In this document: piece after piece, positions 47,152-59,889 of the stretch
How the letters are laid out: each line of letters starts with the position of its first letter
Position numbering within the stretch: position 1 is the stretch's first letter
DNA from: Tolypeutes matacus
Taxonomy: Eukaryota > Chordata > Mammalia > Cingulata > Chlamyphoridae
Assembly: GCA_026826555.1 (NCBI GenBank)
Contig: JAKSZT010054458.1
Coordinates: forward strand, 713,481-777,480
DNA length: 64,000 nt
Direction: 5' to 3'
The notes under the pieces: generated by a model
Databases searched by the model: none
What the model was told of the DNA's origin: nothing
The model's input: the letters and a program-made list of their open reading frames with translations, nothing else
Made by a program: the position numbers and the translations under genes

Positions 47152-47690
47152 TGATGTTCGTTCTTTGATTCTTGGTTCAATCTGTTCTAAATGTTTAGGA
47201 TTGTCCCTGTTATTTGCTCAGTTCTGGGCCATGGACCTAGTAATTGGTTGCAGACCCACTTCCAAGGGCCTTGGGGAGGGAGGCTATAAAGGCCAGAGAA
47301 AGCCTTTCTTATTTCCTTTAAATTTCTTCACATGCACATCCGTATTCCACTGGCAGATAGCACTCTTCAGCAGCTCTCCTCAGTTCGAAGCCTGGTTGGC
47401 TTGTTAGCTGCAACCCCTGACAGCAACAATGTGACAGAGTATCCTGCCTTGAGGCTAGTCAGAGCCTCACATTTCAAATTTTCTCTGAGGCTGTGTGCCA
47501 AATTTGCTGGCTGCCTCCTCCGTTTTCCTGGGTAGGAAATAATTCCACTCCCCTCTGCATTCTCATCAACCAGTTCCATTCAGGAGGGCAGGTGATTGAG
47601 AAGGTCAGATCTCTTTAGGCCCAGGGCGGCTCCCAGGGCAAACACACAGCCCCACTCGGCCTGGAAGTCCTAAATACAATTCTTAAGAAG

Positions 47691-49060
47691 AAGGATATTC
47701 ATATATGTAACCACATTAAGTACAGTTATCAAGTTCAAGAAATTTAACATTGATATAAAGCATACAGTCAATGTTCCAGTTTTGTCCCAATAATGTCTTT
47801 TTGGGCATTTTCTCCTCCATTATTCAGAACCAGTCTAGGATCATGTATTGCATTTAATTGTCATTGTTTCTTCAGTCTCTCTCTCTTTTTAAATTGTGGT
47901 AACATACATACAATATAAAATTTCCCATCTCAGTCTCTCCCAAGCATAAAATCCAGTGACATTAATCACATTCTATGTTGTGCTACCATCATAATCATCC
48001 ATTACTAAAACTATTCTATCAGCACAGAAACCCTACAACCATTATGCATTAACTCCCCATCCCCATCCCAAACCCCCATGCCTGGTAACCTGTATGCTAC
48101 TTTCTGTCTCTACGAATTTGTATATTCTAGTTATTGAAATAAAATCATACAATATCTATTCTTCTGTGCCTGGTTTATTTCACCCAACATGATGAGTTCA
48201 AGGTTCATCTATGTTGTAGTATGTATCCGAAATTTCTTCCTTCTTACATCTGAATAATATTCCTTTGTACGTATGTACCACATTTTGTTTATCCATTCAT
48301 CTGCTGATGAACACTTGGGTTGTTTCTACATTTTGACTATTGTGAGTAATGCTGTTGTGAACATTGGTGTACAGATACCTGTCCAAGTCCCTGCTTTCAG
48401 TTCTTTTGGGTATATACTTAGAAGTGGGATTGCCAGGTCATATGGCAATTCTATACTTAACTTTCTGAGGAAATGCCAAACTGTTTTCCACGATGGTTGC
48501 ACCATTTTTATGTTCCTGCCAATAATGCAGGAGTGTTCCTACTTCTCCACACCCTCGCCAACCTTGTTATTTTCTGTTTTTAAAATAACCATTCTAGTAG
48601 GTGTGACGTAGTATTGTGTGGTTTTGATTTGCATATGGCTAATGATGTTGAGCATCTTTTCCTGTGCTTACTATTTGTGTATTTTCTTTACAGAATTCAA
48701 GACTTTGGCCCAATTTTCAGTTCAGTTGTTTGTCTTTTTATTGTTGAGTTGTAGGAGTTCTTTATATATTCTGGGTATTAAATTATTATCATAAAATGGT
48801 TTTCAAATCTTTTTCCTATTCTGTATATTGTATTTTCATTTTCTTGATGTCCTTTGATGCATAAACATTTTTAATTATCTCTTTTTTCTTTTGTTGTTTG
48901 TGTTTTTATGTGAAGTCCACGAATGCATTGTCTACTACAAGTTGTTGAAGATTTATCCTTATGTTTTCTTCTAAGTTTTTGTGGTTTTTGCTCTTATATT
49001 TAGGTCATTGATCTGTTTTTAAGATCATATATAGGGTTCTGAAACTCAAGATAGAAGCAC
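47691..49060 (-). mobile_element. old L1 (L1M type) antisense 3' region
   Basis: Antisense L1 wording includes 'ccattcatctgctgatgaac', 'gggtatatacttagaagtgg', 'gccaaactgttttccacgat', 'cttctccacaccctcgccaa' and 'tctttatatattctgggtat'. The 112-residue frame at 48273-48611 is the antisense of ORF2, not a gene. Confidence 0.82.
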
Positions 49061-49869
49061 TCAAACTTGAAAGAAAAAGCATTTTTGAGTTACAAGAGCC
49101 TGGATCTTTTGATACTGAGAGCTGAAGTCCTGGTCTAAGCAATAGGCATAGAACAATAAGTTAAGTTACAAGAGTAGTCTTTTATCCCTAAGCAGCCCAA
49201 CTTTATCCCAAATCCTCCTGGTCTGAGGAATACAGAGGAGAGTTAAATAGGAGAGAAAGTGATTGATAGTGAGCTATTGGTTAGAGTTCCAAAGAGAGGG
49301 TCCTATTCGACTCCCATGCCCCTTTATCACGATAGCCAGACCAGATCAATTTATAGATAAGAGAATAGAGGGATTCAGCTGCCTTAGGAAGAAGCATGCC
49401 CCACAGGATGTTCCTGATGCCACATAGAGGGATCCAGCTGCCTTAGGAAGAAGCATGCCCCTCAGGACGTTCCTGATGCCACTGTGGCAAGGAAGATCAG
49501 ATGGAATTCTGGCAACCTTAGGGAAGTGCTGTATGCCCAGCATGCTTGGAGGCAACCAAGAGTGGTTAAGAGTGGCTGTTCAGATTCTGAGAAACAGAGG
49601 AACTAGGTGGGCTTCATAGCTAGGATGAGGGGATATTGTCAGTGGACGCAGTGTGACTGCATAATTGCAGAGACTAGTGAAAAAGAAGCAACCAGGGAGA
49701 ACCAAATGGAATGACGACAGATATTACCCTTTTTTTTTCCTACAGGAGCTCTCTGGAACTTAGATGCCACTTCAGGGAGAAGAAGAATGAGGAAATTCTG
49801 AATTGATTGATTTTAAACCTAAAGTCAATTTCCTGGAATTAAGATTACTAATATATCATCAAGGGTGTT
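49061..49869. other. intergenic, no gene; contains a 59-bp tandem duplication
   Basis: No repeat family is recognised here. The direct duplication at 49365-49482 is listed separately. Confidence 0.55.
49365..49482 (+). repeat. 59-bp tandem duplication
   Basis: Units 49365-49423 and 49424-49482 are directly adjacent and differ at three positions by eye. Each starts atagagggat and ends tgatgccac. Confidence 0.92.
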
Positions 49870-50330
49870 TATCTAGTGCTATATAACAAATCATCCCAAA
49901 AGTTAGTGGCTTAAAACAACAACTGTTGATTTTTCTCACACTTCCTAGGAATTGGCAGTTTGGGCAGGGCTCAGCTGTAGTGGCTCTTCTGCTAGTCTTG
50001 CCTGGGGTGACTCATGCAGCTGCAGTCATCTGAGGACTTGTTTGGGGCTGGATGGTCCAAGATGGACTCACTCACATGTCTGGGTCTTCAGCTGGGATGA
50101 CTGAGCCTCTCTCTCCGCAGATCTTTCATCCTTCTTCTTCACAAGATGGTTAAGGTTTTCCAAGAGGATAAGAGCAGAAGCTGTGAGGCTTCTTGAGGCC
50201 ACGGCTCAGAAGTCACATGGTACTTCCACCACATTCTACTGGTCAAAGCAAGTCACAGGGCCAGCCCAGATTTGAGGAGTTGGGAAATAGATTTTACCTT
50301 CTGATGGGAGGAGCTGCAGAGGATATGGGG
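49870..50330. repeat. ancient mammalian interspersed repeat, more complete copy
   Basis: It has 'gctatataacaaatcatccc', 'agtggcttaaaacaacaact', 'agaagtcacatggtacttcc' and 'cccagatttgaggagttggg'. This is the same family as the pieces around 2168-3060. The family name is not assigned. Confidence 0.65.
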
Positions 50331-52040
50331 GCCACCACAAAGGGAAATGAAAATTGAAAATAGAGCCTGAGTTGAGTTATAGGAAATGGAAGAAAGATCT
50401 ACATATTGTATTCTTGAGTTTGTGGCTTGAATATGTACCTGCTCCACGTGGTTACAAAGTGGATGTGTCAAATATAGTTTCCATGACCTTATGAGGGATG
50501 GTTCCAAGAGAACCTAGAGCTTCCAAAGAGGGTGTTTGCCTGACTTTCCAAAGAGTTATTTCCTGGCTGCTTCAATAGCCTGTTGGATAGCCAGGTAAGA
50601 AACTCATGTTAGAGCCTCATAAACTTAAGCCCTACTTTGTATTTGGTGATGAATAAAGAGTATGGCTTTTCAATAGCTTAGATCCATAATTTACCTAATG
50701 CCTCAATAGGTAAGACCTTTTTGAAAATATTCCTTCTTTATGTGAAATTCAGGGTACGTGATTTGTTTCAACAAGATAAAGACCTGGGCTAAACTTAATT
50801 GCAAGGGAAGTGCTGATGACTGCAAAGTTAATGTACAGAAACTAAGCCAGTTTGGAGGAAAATTTCGAGTACCCTTATTTTATATACCACATTCAGGATG
50901 AAATGGGGCAGGGTGGAGTTGGAGTTTGTGACATCCTCTGAAGAATCACTGCCTAAGAGTTTGGAAATGAACACACTCAGTTCTTGGGATCTCACAGGAA
51001 AGTAAAAGTCTCTGCACCTGGGAATGAAGGCCAGGGCAAGACTTCATTTGAAAACTGCTCTTTTCACCTCTTTCCTCTCTTGGAATTGTGTTGCTTTCTG
51101 CTGTGCTAGCAAATCAGATCAGCTCTGTACTTCTTAGGATTCTCTGGAGACTCTGAGATCTGAAGTATGGGGTAGATCTGGATGCCCTAATGTGCTGTCT
51201 GTCTCTCTTCTGCCAAATGAGAAGAGTTAGACAGTTGTACTGCAAGGGGTGGTAAGCAAGGGGAGCAATCCTTTGATAATACAATATTTTAACTCTCACC
51301 CTGACCCTTAGACAACACATTTATGGTACCATTTGTAAAAATGAAAAGTTCAGTATCCTTGCTGGGCCCAATGAAATATTCCTTTACTCACTACATTTGG
51401 CTGAAGAAACACACCATTCATTTAGTCTTGAGACCCATTTGAAAACTCCCACTAGGACTCAGATTTCTGCTCTTATTTCTTATAAGGTATAGTGTATGTT
51501 TGCCACCGTCTGGGCATCCTGGAGAATGTGCTGAGTAGGATGTTATTCTTTCAGAGCACAAACAGTGTTTTCTACATGACCACAGGCTCATGCTCTGTCT
51601 CCTGCTGTGGCCTTGCCAGGGAAGCTGTGTGTACACTTCTTGAGAAGGTAAATTGTTCTGAAAACCTTTGTCACATAAGCAGAAACAAGGCTTTAGCTCT
51701 TTTAGATATGATTGCCAGCAACTTTTCTCTCATAACCTCTGGAACACAATTGCCTCAGCTCTGACATGTGCCTGGTAGGAAATATCAGCCCAAAGACCAT
51801 CTGGCTAAGGATGAGGAGTTCTTTCCAGCTTGGTGGACAGCACAATGCCAGTGTGTCCTAGGCAGATCTTTGGTCCCCAATTCCCGAAAGAGTCACATGA
51901 AGGTTTAGTTCTGACCCAGCCTCATAAAGGTGGGTTTGCCCTGGAGAAAGCTGGAGATTCTTACTTCAGGTCATATGCCTTTTGGAGCACCTTAAAGGGC
52001 TTTTATGTTTCTGAGGTTAATTTAAGGAGTTAACCTAATT
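50331..52040. other. intergenic, no gene recognised
   Basis: No repeat family, RNA gene or convincing reading frame is seen. The open frames at 51418-51764 overlap on both strands and have no family likeness. Confidence 0.5.
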
Positions 52041-52044
52041 CAGA

Positions 52045-52400
52045 GAAATTCATTCATTCATTCCCTTATTCATTAATATTTATGAGCAGATATTCTATTC
52101 TAGAGATACAAAGATAGATAAGATCCAATTTCTACTTCATAGAGCTCATGAGGTGGGGCAAGGGAGTCTAAGGGAGTAGGAAGAGAGAAAGATCAATAGA
52201 TGCGACAATACAGTACGATCATGCTATGATAAGGTAAGTGGGGATGCCAAGGAGCACAGAGCAGGCACCCTCACCCAGAAGGCACAGACACCGTGGGGTG
52301 AGTAAAGGCTTCCTGGAGAAAAGGTTTCTTGGATTCAGTCTTGAAGAAAAAATAGGAGAGGTGGAAATCCTTGGGAAGCTGGTGCCCTGAAAGTTAAGGA
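52045..52400 (+). repeat. L2-like fragment
   Basis: 'cattcattcattcccttatt', 'gatacaaagatagataagat', 'aggcttcctggagaaaaggt' and 'attcagtcttgaagaaaaaa' are in the order of an old L2-type element. Confidence 0.55.
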
Positions 52401-54026
52401 AGGAGAATTTTTCTTTTGATAATGAAGTGTTGATGGTGTGGAGTAAAATGAGGACAGAAGAGTAATTTTGAAAAGGAACCTACAAATGGAAATGGAGGTC
52501 CCTGGAGCCTGCCTTGGAAGGGAACAGGGTGCCTGAAATCATGCTGGCCTCTGGGCCGGGCTGACCTTCCTCCAGCAGCCTCCTGGGCTCTCCTTTCTGG
52601 AACTATGTTCACTCCCCTCTGGGAACCAGACCTCCCCAGCACGGCTGCCCAGGCAGGATTTCTACCCCAGACCTTCAGTACGTTGTTGAAACCACCATCA
52701 AACAGTCGCTAGTGTCATGTCTTTTCAGGTCATTAGTGCTCATCAGCAAGTCACTATTCTTTTCAGGTAATTTTTTCCCTTCTAGTGTATCCCTTTCCCA
52801 CTGTATTTAACAAGAATCTCCCCTTGGCCCTTTCAGAGCACACTTTTATCTCTGCTATCTGGAGTGTGAAGCACCCACCAGAGGAGGGCACTCTCCATCC
52901 TCTTCCAGCTCAGCTGGTGGGGGGCTGCCAGCAGCATCCTTTTGTAGTCCATAAAGGGGAACTTCCAAAGGTAGCAGATTTACCATGTAAACAATCATTT
53001 TCAATCATTTTGTCAGTCATTCATCTCCCCTCATCTTTCTTTAGTGAACACACGCAGCAGCTTCTATCAAGGAATAGGAACGCAAGAGCCAGTGACTGCT
53101 GTGTGTCTGGTGTCACCGTCTTCAGTAAATGCAGTCAAGACACAAAGATGAATGGAGGCTGTCAAGGGTAATGGGCATATCCCAGGTGACTTAGGGTCTT
53201 CCCACCCCCTTCTCTAGCTGATACTCACTCGGTGAAGAAATCCATGCAAATAACATTTGCATAAGGCTTTTTCATTTACCAAGCACTTTTTCCAGCTCCC
53301 TAATCAGATACTGGTTCATTTCATCAGAAAAAGGGATAAAGTATTGGGTAAATGAAGATTTTTCTTATGGGTACTAAAGAACTGTTGAAATCATATGGAA
53401 ATGAGTCTTGTTTGTAACAGTTAAAAAGAAAGAGGTAGACTTTTAAAAATCTCTAATACTATGGAAATGTTTCCTGAATGCATTACGAATTAAACTAACA
53501 AGTTTGCAAAATACACAGTAGGATGCCATTTATGTAAAAATAAATAAATAAAGAGGGAGAGGGAAAATCATAATAGCTAACACTTTATAGTGCTTACTTT
53601 GTGTCCAATACTGTTCAAAATGCCTTCCACGAATAACTCATTTAAATCCACAAAACATCCCTATGAGGTGGGTGCTATTATTATATAAAATTTTACAGAT
53701 TTGGAAACTGGTGGGGCCAGATTTGAACCCAGAAAATATGTCAATAGATTCAGGACCTTAAGCTCTGTAGTATTCCCACAGATATAGCTATATGAATGTA
53801 AATGCTTAGAAAGAGTCAGAAGGATACACATTAAAAAGAAAACCGTGGTCATCTTTGGAGAGGAACTGGGAATTGGAGGTGGGGAAGGGTCAGTTCAAAC
53901 ATTCCAATAGCTGCAATGTTTGAGTCCTCCCCCTCCCCTATGAGAATGATTTCATGTTACTTCTGTAGTTAAATTTACTTATAAATAATTTAGAAATCTT
54001 TTTATCAACTCCAAAAAGAGATATTG
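52401..54026. other. intergenic, no gene; one MIR
   Basis: A reverse MIR lies at about 53575-53770 ('tcatttaaatccacaaaaca', 'tatgaggtgggtgctattat', 'gccagatttgaacccaga'). The 128-residue frame at 52785-53171 has no recognisable domain, no splice context and no partner exons, so it is not called. Confidence 0.5.
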
Positions 54027-54030
54027 ATTA

Positions 54031-54634
54031 TGTTTGTAAACTGGTCTGTTCCTCTGGGTATGATACCCCTTGATTGATTTAAATTCAAAGGCTTTACATT
54101 TACCTGATTAAATCAAGATTAGGGATTTGATTCGACCATGTCATTAGTCCCTGCCTCCTTGGTGGGCTATATAAAAGGGCACTCACTGAACAAGGCAGAC
54201 AGAAGATACACAGAGGAATAGAGAGAGCTCCAAAGACACAGAAGACACAAGAACTTGTCAGCTTTGATCCCGCGGCCCTGGGAAATGAGATGAGCTATTC
54301 ACCTGATGGTTTACAGCTGAACTTGTGAAGAGACCACAGCAGCTGAGCCCAGAAAGAAAGGAGACCTCCAGCCTACAGCTGAGATCGGAAGAAGCTGGGC
54401 CTACGGAGCCTTAAGAGGAAACAGGAAGGCTGAACCCTCACAGATACTGGCAACCATCTTGCTTCAACACGTGGCAACAGACTTTGGCGAGAAAATACCT
54501 CTCGCCAAAAGTACCTTGGGTTGGGCTCTTTAGGGCCTTGTGACTGTAAGTTTCTACCCCAAATAAACACCCTTTATAAAAGCCAACAGATTTCTGGTAC
54601 TTTGCATCAGCACCTCTTTTGCCTGACTAATATA
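54031..54634 (+). mobile_element. solo ERVL-type LTR with visible promoter and poly(A) signals
   Basis: It is about 604 bp, starting TGTTTGTAAACTGG and ending CTGACTAATATA. A TATATAAAA box is at 54168-54176 and AATAAA at 54562-54567, followed by 'aaaagccaacagatttctgg'. A 5-bp attat repeat can be drawn at both ends (54027-54031 and 54635-54639), with the exact edge ambiguous by one base. It is related to the minus-strand LTR at 30726-31259. Confidence 0.82.
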
Positions 54635-54639
54635 ATTAT

Positions 54640-56324
54640 ATAGTTCTCAACCTAAATTTCACATTGACTGTGGTGTCATTGAGAGTCAAGAGATTATGTT
54701 CATCTTTCCTCTTGGTCATTTTCTCATGACATCTGATAAAATGTTATTTCAGAGATTAGGGAAAAGTTATTTCAGATTCTATCTGGAACAATGGTACACA
54801 TTGACAACAGCATTATATTTCAGGAATGAAATGTTTTTCAGAGTTCAGAAACTAAGCCAAGAAGGGATTTGTTATTTAATTACAAAAATGAAGCAAAACA
54901 CAATTTCAGAATGCACTAATAATTAGGAAATAGCAAATTCCAATTTGAACTAAAATCTGGCTGCTCAAGAATGAATGTTAGAGATATGTGAATCTAGTGA
55001 TTTTTCATTTAGGATGATTGAAGTTTTAATTTGAGACTCTTAATGTCATTTGAGGACAGTCTTTCACAGTATATTTGCCGTTTATCTAGCTTAATCACTG
55101 GTTTTGCTTAACACAAGTCGGACTGTGAGATGATTCTGAATTATTTCGTGGCAGTTGAAAGAAGGACAACTAAAACAATGCAAATGAATATGTGGAGCAA
55201 ACACACTGGTGAACTCATTGCTGTCGTCTGGCATTTTCAATTTTGCTCCTAGTTAAAAATAGTTAACTTATGCACAACGTACTTAGTGTTCTACAGTGAA
55301 TATGGTCAGGAGAGTAATGAGGTGTCTTCTCAATTTAATATACTCTCTAGATTCTGCCCCTGACATCTCATCTACAGATTAACACAGGTTATGCAGATAT
55401 TTCAGGATAATCCCCAGCCCCAAATGAGTTCAAAGTCCAAGTAAATTATGAGCTGGGCATGTGAGAATACTAATAAATGTGGAAACTATGACTCCTGGCA
55501 TTATCTCTGAGCTTTAATATTGCACTGATGCCATGTCACTAAACACATCAATACTTTGTTACTGATAAACTGCAGGGAAAATAAGAGTATTTTTTAGATT
55601 TCAGGCTTTCAGCTTAAATAACAAAGTGATGTTTAGATTGTTGCTTTAAATAGGAAAATTACAAACCACCTAAAAAGACACTTAAAATGCTTTTCTACCA
55701 CAAAATAGGGAGCAGAGGAAATAGATTTTGAGGGTGTAATATATGCCATGAAGCTAGTGACCTTTCTTATTTCTCATCTTTGAGGTAGGTATTATTAGAC
55801 GTTTTTCATAAATGAAGAAAGTTAGGCTCAGTGAAATTAAGTAACCTGCTCAAATTCATCAGAAAGCAGCAGATTCATTACAGACCCATTTTCTGAACCA
55901 CAGAAAATTAAAATGCCTGCTCTTGTATTTCTTACATAAGAAAGGTGACTTATTTCTAGCTTTTATTGCGTTTGTCTTTTCTCACCTGTAGTACTGCTGT
56001 GTGGCAAAGATCTTTCCCCACAAATAAGGGATTCCTTCCTAGGAAAGTATATCATATTGGGCTTTTTCATTATACTTTTATTGCATTGCAGTTTGTCTTT
56101 GGGAAGATTAAATTTAAATCTGCTTCTCACTTTTTCTAAATTGCCAATGGAATAGTCTCAAGAAATGAGATCCTCTGTGATGGGGGTGGTCAGGATTGAG
56201 TAGAGAACTATGTGGGTAGGCTTTCAAAGGGATTGATGAGTGTTTTTTGTTAGAAGAGAGAAAACTATGTCTTCTCCTTCCTTCCATTTTTCCTTTGGTT
56301 ACCCCTTTAACTCTTTGAGGAAGA
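54640..56324. other. intergenic, no gene; MIR fragment
   Basis: A MIR-like piece at about 55740-55900 ('gaggtaggtattattagacg', 'gtaacctgctcaaattcatc') is the only recognised feature. Confidence 0.5.
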
Positions 56325-56550
56325 TTTTTTTTTTTTTTTGAGGTACCGGGGGCTGGAGATTGAACCTGGGACCTTGTATGTGGGAAGCCAGCACTCAACC
56401 ATTGAGCCACATTGGCTCCCCCTGAGTTGGTTTTTTCATTTGATTTGCTTGTTGTTTGTTTTTATTTTTTTTAGGAGGCATCGGGAACTGAACCTGGGAC
56501 CTCCCATGTGGGAAGCAGGCAGTCAGCTGCTTGAGCTATATCTGCTCCCC
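56325..56550 (-). mobile_element. dimeric tRNA-derived SINE (DAS type)
   Basis: Two minus-strand tRNA-like halves ('gattgaacctgggacctt' with 'caaccattgagccacat', and 'gaactgaacctgggacctc' with 'gctgcttgagctatat') are joined by a linker with gatttgcttgttgtttg. It starts with poly-T. Target duplications are not clear (tgaggaag versus tgagtagt). Confidence 0.88.
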
Positions 56551-57904
56551 TGAGTAGTAGCTGCAAAACAATTTTGAAACATAGGCAATCAGGTCAAGGT
56601 TGCAATATGGTGCCTATGACTCATCCAATGTCATTAAGACAAGTCTGTATTGAGCAGTCATATAGTAGGTTGTTTATAAGATCGCATAGTTCCATCATTG
56701 GATTATATTCATAACTGAAAGGATACTAAAGATCACCTAGTCCAGTGGTTTTCCAACATTTTTTTTTTTGGTAGCACAGAAACTCTTCAGATTCTTATTC
56801 ACAAACCCTGTAAAGAAAATCAAGAAAAGTGGAGCTGCTCTGATTCTGCTCATAGGCTTTCCTCTCAGTCCTTGATATGCTCTATTGGAGCCCCAGTTTA
56901 AAAATTATATTGGTATTTCTCTACTCTCTCATTTTACAACTTAAGCAAATACTATGTGACTAGCACTCTGTTAAGTTTGGGGGAAACATTGGAACTAAAG
57001 CATGAGTATGATCTGGCCCTAAGACTTAAAGACCTCAGATTATCAGGGAGACAGATAATTACAACACAACACAGTAAATTCAGTGACACAAATGTACCTG
57101 GGATATTATGGAGGCATGGAATTGGGGCTCCCTAATTCAGTCTGGGGGCACTGAGTATGAGCCTAAGTCTCTGAGACTAAGTTAGTTTGAAAGGAAGTTA
57201 GCTTGGTGAGGTGTGGGGAAGAGTATTTTCCAGAGTGGGAGGAGGGTGGTTAGGGGTGTATTCTGTAAGTTATATAGCAGACAATGAAGTGAGAACTGGT
57301 GAAGAAGCGGGCATGGGAGGGCCTAAGCCTTGTCTCAATTCTTTAGGAGATAGGGAGCCACTGAACACCTTTAAGCAGGGAAACAACAAGGTCAAATTTG
57401 TTTTAGATTGTCAATAGAGAGGAGGATGAATTTGAGAATATGAGACAGGAAGACAAATCAGGAGACTACACCAATAGTTCTGTGATAAACAATGTAAGAG
57501 CAGGGGCAAGTTTGGGGGGAAATGATGCATTCATCAGGGGTCAGGTGGAGATGTCAAGTAAAAATGGATGGATATCTTGAGCCTAAAGCTTTGGAGTAAG
57601 AGAATACACTATGATCCCATGTTTATACAAAGGGAATGGTTAACTGTGCTTAACTCTGGTTTTTGGTTAGTTCTTATTTTCTTTATACCTTTCTGTAAAA
57701 TGAGCCTGTTACTTTTATAATTAGGCATAGTTATTTTAGTTTTTAAATTTTGTCAATTTATCTTCTAAACTTTGCTCTTCCCTAATTTTTTTTTAACAAA
57801 ATGGGGACCATGCCACATATAAAGTATCCTGTATTTTCACCAAAAATTGTATTTGAGTCAAGACTATGCAGCCATTTACAATCATGCTTTCAAAAGAATA
57901 TTTA
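56551..57904. other. intergenic, no gene; hAT-like and L2-like fragments
   Basis: 'tagtccagtggttttccaac' near 56740 recalls a MER20-type hAT end. Sequence from about 56935 to 57420 ('ctagcactctgttaagtttg', 'ttaagcagggaaacaacaag') reads as an L2-type fragment. Confidence 0.45.
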
Positions 57905-58295
57905 GGGAAATGGATATGGCTCAAGTGATTGGGCTCCTGTCTACCATATAGGAGGGCCAGGGTTCGATTCCTGGGGCCTCCTGGTGAAAGGCAAGCTGGC
58001 CTGCGCGGAGAGCTGGCCCATGTGGATTGCTGGCCCGTGCAGAGAGCTGGCATAGCAAGATGACACAACAAAAAGAGACACAGAGGAGAGACAATAAGAG
58101 ATGCAGCAGACCAGGGAGCTGAGGTGGCACAAGAGATTGAACGCTTCTCTCCCTCTCCAGAAGATTCCAGTATTGGTTCCTGGTGCTGCCTAAAGAGAAG
58201 ACAAGCAGACACAGAAGAATAGAGAGCAGACAGCGAGTGCAAAACAACAAGGGGTGATGGTGGTGGTGGTGGGGAGAAATAAATCCTAAAAAAAA
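57905..58295 (+). mobile_element. extended tRNA-derived SINE (DAS-III-like, 391 bp)
   Basis: It has the same architecture as 41223-41655 with fewer 'agctggcc' units. The head has 'tggctcaagtgattgggctc' and 'gggttcgattcctgg', the middle 'agacacagaggagagacaat' and the end 'agaagacaagcagacacaga', followed by a TGG repeat and A-rich tail. The 13-bp repeat aaaagaatattta flanks it (57892-57904 and 58296-58308). Antisense frames over it (57793-58250) are artefacts. Confidence 0.92.
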
Positions 58296-58308
58296 AAAAG
58301 AATATTTA

Positions 58309-59699
58309 ATGGCATATGCAAATATTTTTCAGTCTTCTTCAAACTCCAAGATTTATTTTTGCTGAGTCTCATGGGGATACATTAAGATAATCTCTTGAGA
58401 CTAAACCAGAGTGTTCACAGTATGACAAGTGTGCTCTTGAATGAAGTAGTCTAGCCCAGGGTCTTCTCTGGAGTATGGGCTGGAGACATGGCTTTTCTGA
58501 CATTGCCTGGGAATTATGCTTTTTGTCTTAAACACAGTAAATAAGGTGGGTGGTCTTCATTTGAACTTTCTTGTCACACACCAACAAACATCACAATCTC
58601 TGTGACTAATATCTTCTACCAAATTAATAGCCGATATATACTCAAATGCTATCTCATAAGCATTTGCTACTTTAAATTCATTAGGGGGAGGAAAAGAACC
58701 ATCACTATCCTAATCAATGACTGCTTATTTCCAACATGTACAAAGCAATTTATAAATATCATAAATTCCCTATTACAGTATTGCTAGCTTATTCTCATCC
58801 ATAAAAGCTCTGTAAGGTTATATACTTTGTGTTAACCTGCCAATGGCATATATTTAAGCAATCTGCTGTATGTCTTAGCTGTAAATAGAGGTAAATGGAA
58901 TACTTGGGTGAGGAGAATCTAATTCAGTATCAAGTCTTCTGGAGCTCATATTTTCTCCTGTGCTAGTTCAATATATTTTTATCTTTCTGGATTGTGGGTA
59001 GAGGTAGGTGTGGTATCAGAGTCTGCATATCTCTGAAAGGCAGGTAGGACACTGTTAGAAAACATAAGAATCTTTAGCACCATAGTCAAGGTTTTAAAAA
59101 CTTGACCTGTATCTAATGGGTTCATTTCCTAATGGAGAGAAATTGGCTAGTACATACAGGATAGATTTCATTTGGGAGATGTGCCAATTTATCTTATCAA
59201 AAGATAAAAATTAAATTTATTTTCTGAAGCCACATACTAGGTTTTCATATGAAATCTCCTGATTTTTAAGTATTAACAAATTCAGAACCAGAACTCAGAA
59301 ACCCTAAGTAAGTTTAGGGAATGATACAAAACCAAATACAGGGAACCAGACCAAAACTATCTAAGTTCCTTTCCAAGTGGATGACAAAGATGAACAATAC
59401 AGCTTGAAAAGAAAATGTAGTGTTTCTCAAATGTGCCTGATCCTAAGACTTTTAAGAGGTATTCCTCACAAATAAAGATTCTGAGGCCCATTCTCTTTAG
59501 ATTCTGGTTCAATATGTGGTAGATTTGGATTGGGTGACAAGAATCTGTATTTTAAGGACCTCAGGTGATTCCAATCATCAGGCAAGCTTAGGAAATACTG
59601 GCTAAGGGGAAAACAGTAATGATACCACCACCACAATTCCCATCCGCTTAAAGACTCCCCATCAAACTACCTGAATGAGAAACACTTAACTGAAATTGA
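58309..59699. other. intergenic, no gene; MER5A-like element
   Basis: A MER5A-type hAT fossil lies at 59423-59605 ('gtttctcaaatgtgcctgat', 'attctgaggcccattctc', 'ctcaggtgattccaatcatc'). The rest is AT-rich without recognised features. Confidence 0.55.
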
Positions 59700-59719
59700 G
59701 GATTATCTATAGAACACTG

Positions 59720-59725
59720 TTTATT
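59720..59725 (-). terminator. PGRMC2: candidate distal polyadenylation signal of PGRMC2
   Basis: TTTATT on the plus strand is a perfect AATAAA on the PGRMC2 transcript, about 2.1 kb beyond the stop codon. A second perfect copy at 60682-60687 could make a shorter form. Confidence 0.45.
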
Positions 59726-59840
59726 TCAAGTCCAAAACACAAAATTACTCATTTTTCTTAACAGACTGCATAATTTTTATGGCATGAATATTTAAGGTTT
59801 CTAGATTCACATGTGTAGATTAAAGTTTAGGCTCAAATGA

Positions 59841-59843
<3 letters not shown>

Positions 59844-59882
<39 letters not shown>

Positions 59883-59889
59883 TATATAT
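59844..59889 (+). repeat. (AT)n microsatellite in or near the PGRMC2 3' UTR
   Basis: About 22 AT units are interrupted once near 59880. Confidence 0.92.

Larger units (their letters stand above)
46450..47690 (-). mobile_element. L1 5' part (5' UTR and ORF1), antisense, with two SINE insertions
   Basis: Read in reverse it matches the 5' UTR and ORF1 region of the L1 at 18382-21887. Examples are 'gtgagcacaaagaagaat', 'gggaatgaaagaca' and, further on, 'ccaaggcccttgg'-type 5' UTR wording. SINEs at 46563-46674 and 46966-47151 interrupt it. No intact frame remains. Confidence 0.75.

Noticed and set aside
52785..53171. 128-residue + frame
   Set aside because: No family likeness and no flanking exons. 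I looked for a processed pseudogene but recognised no parent and saw no poly(A) tail.
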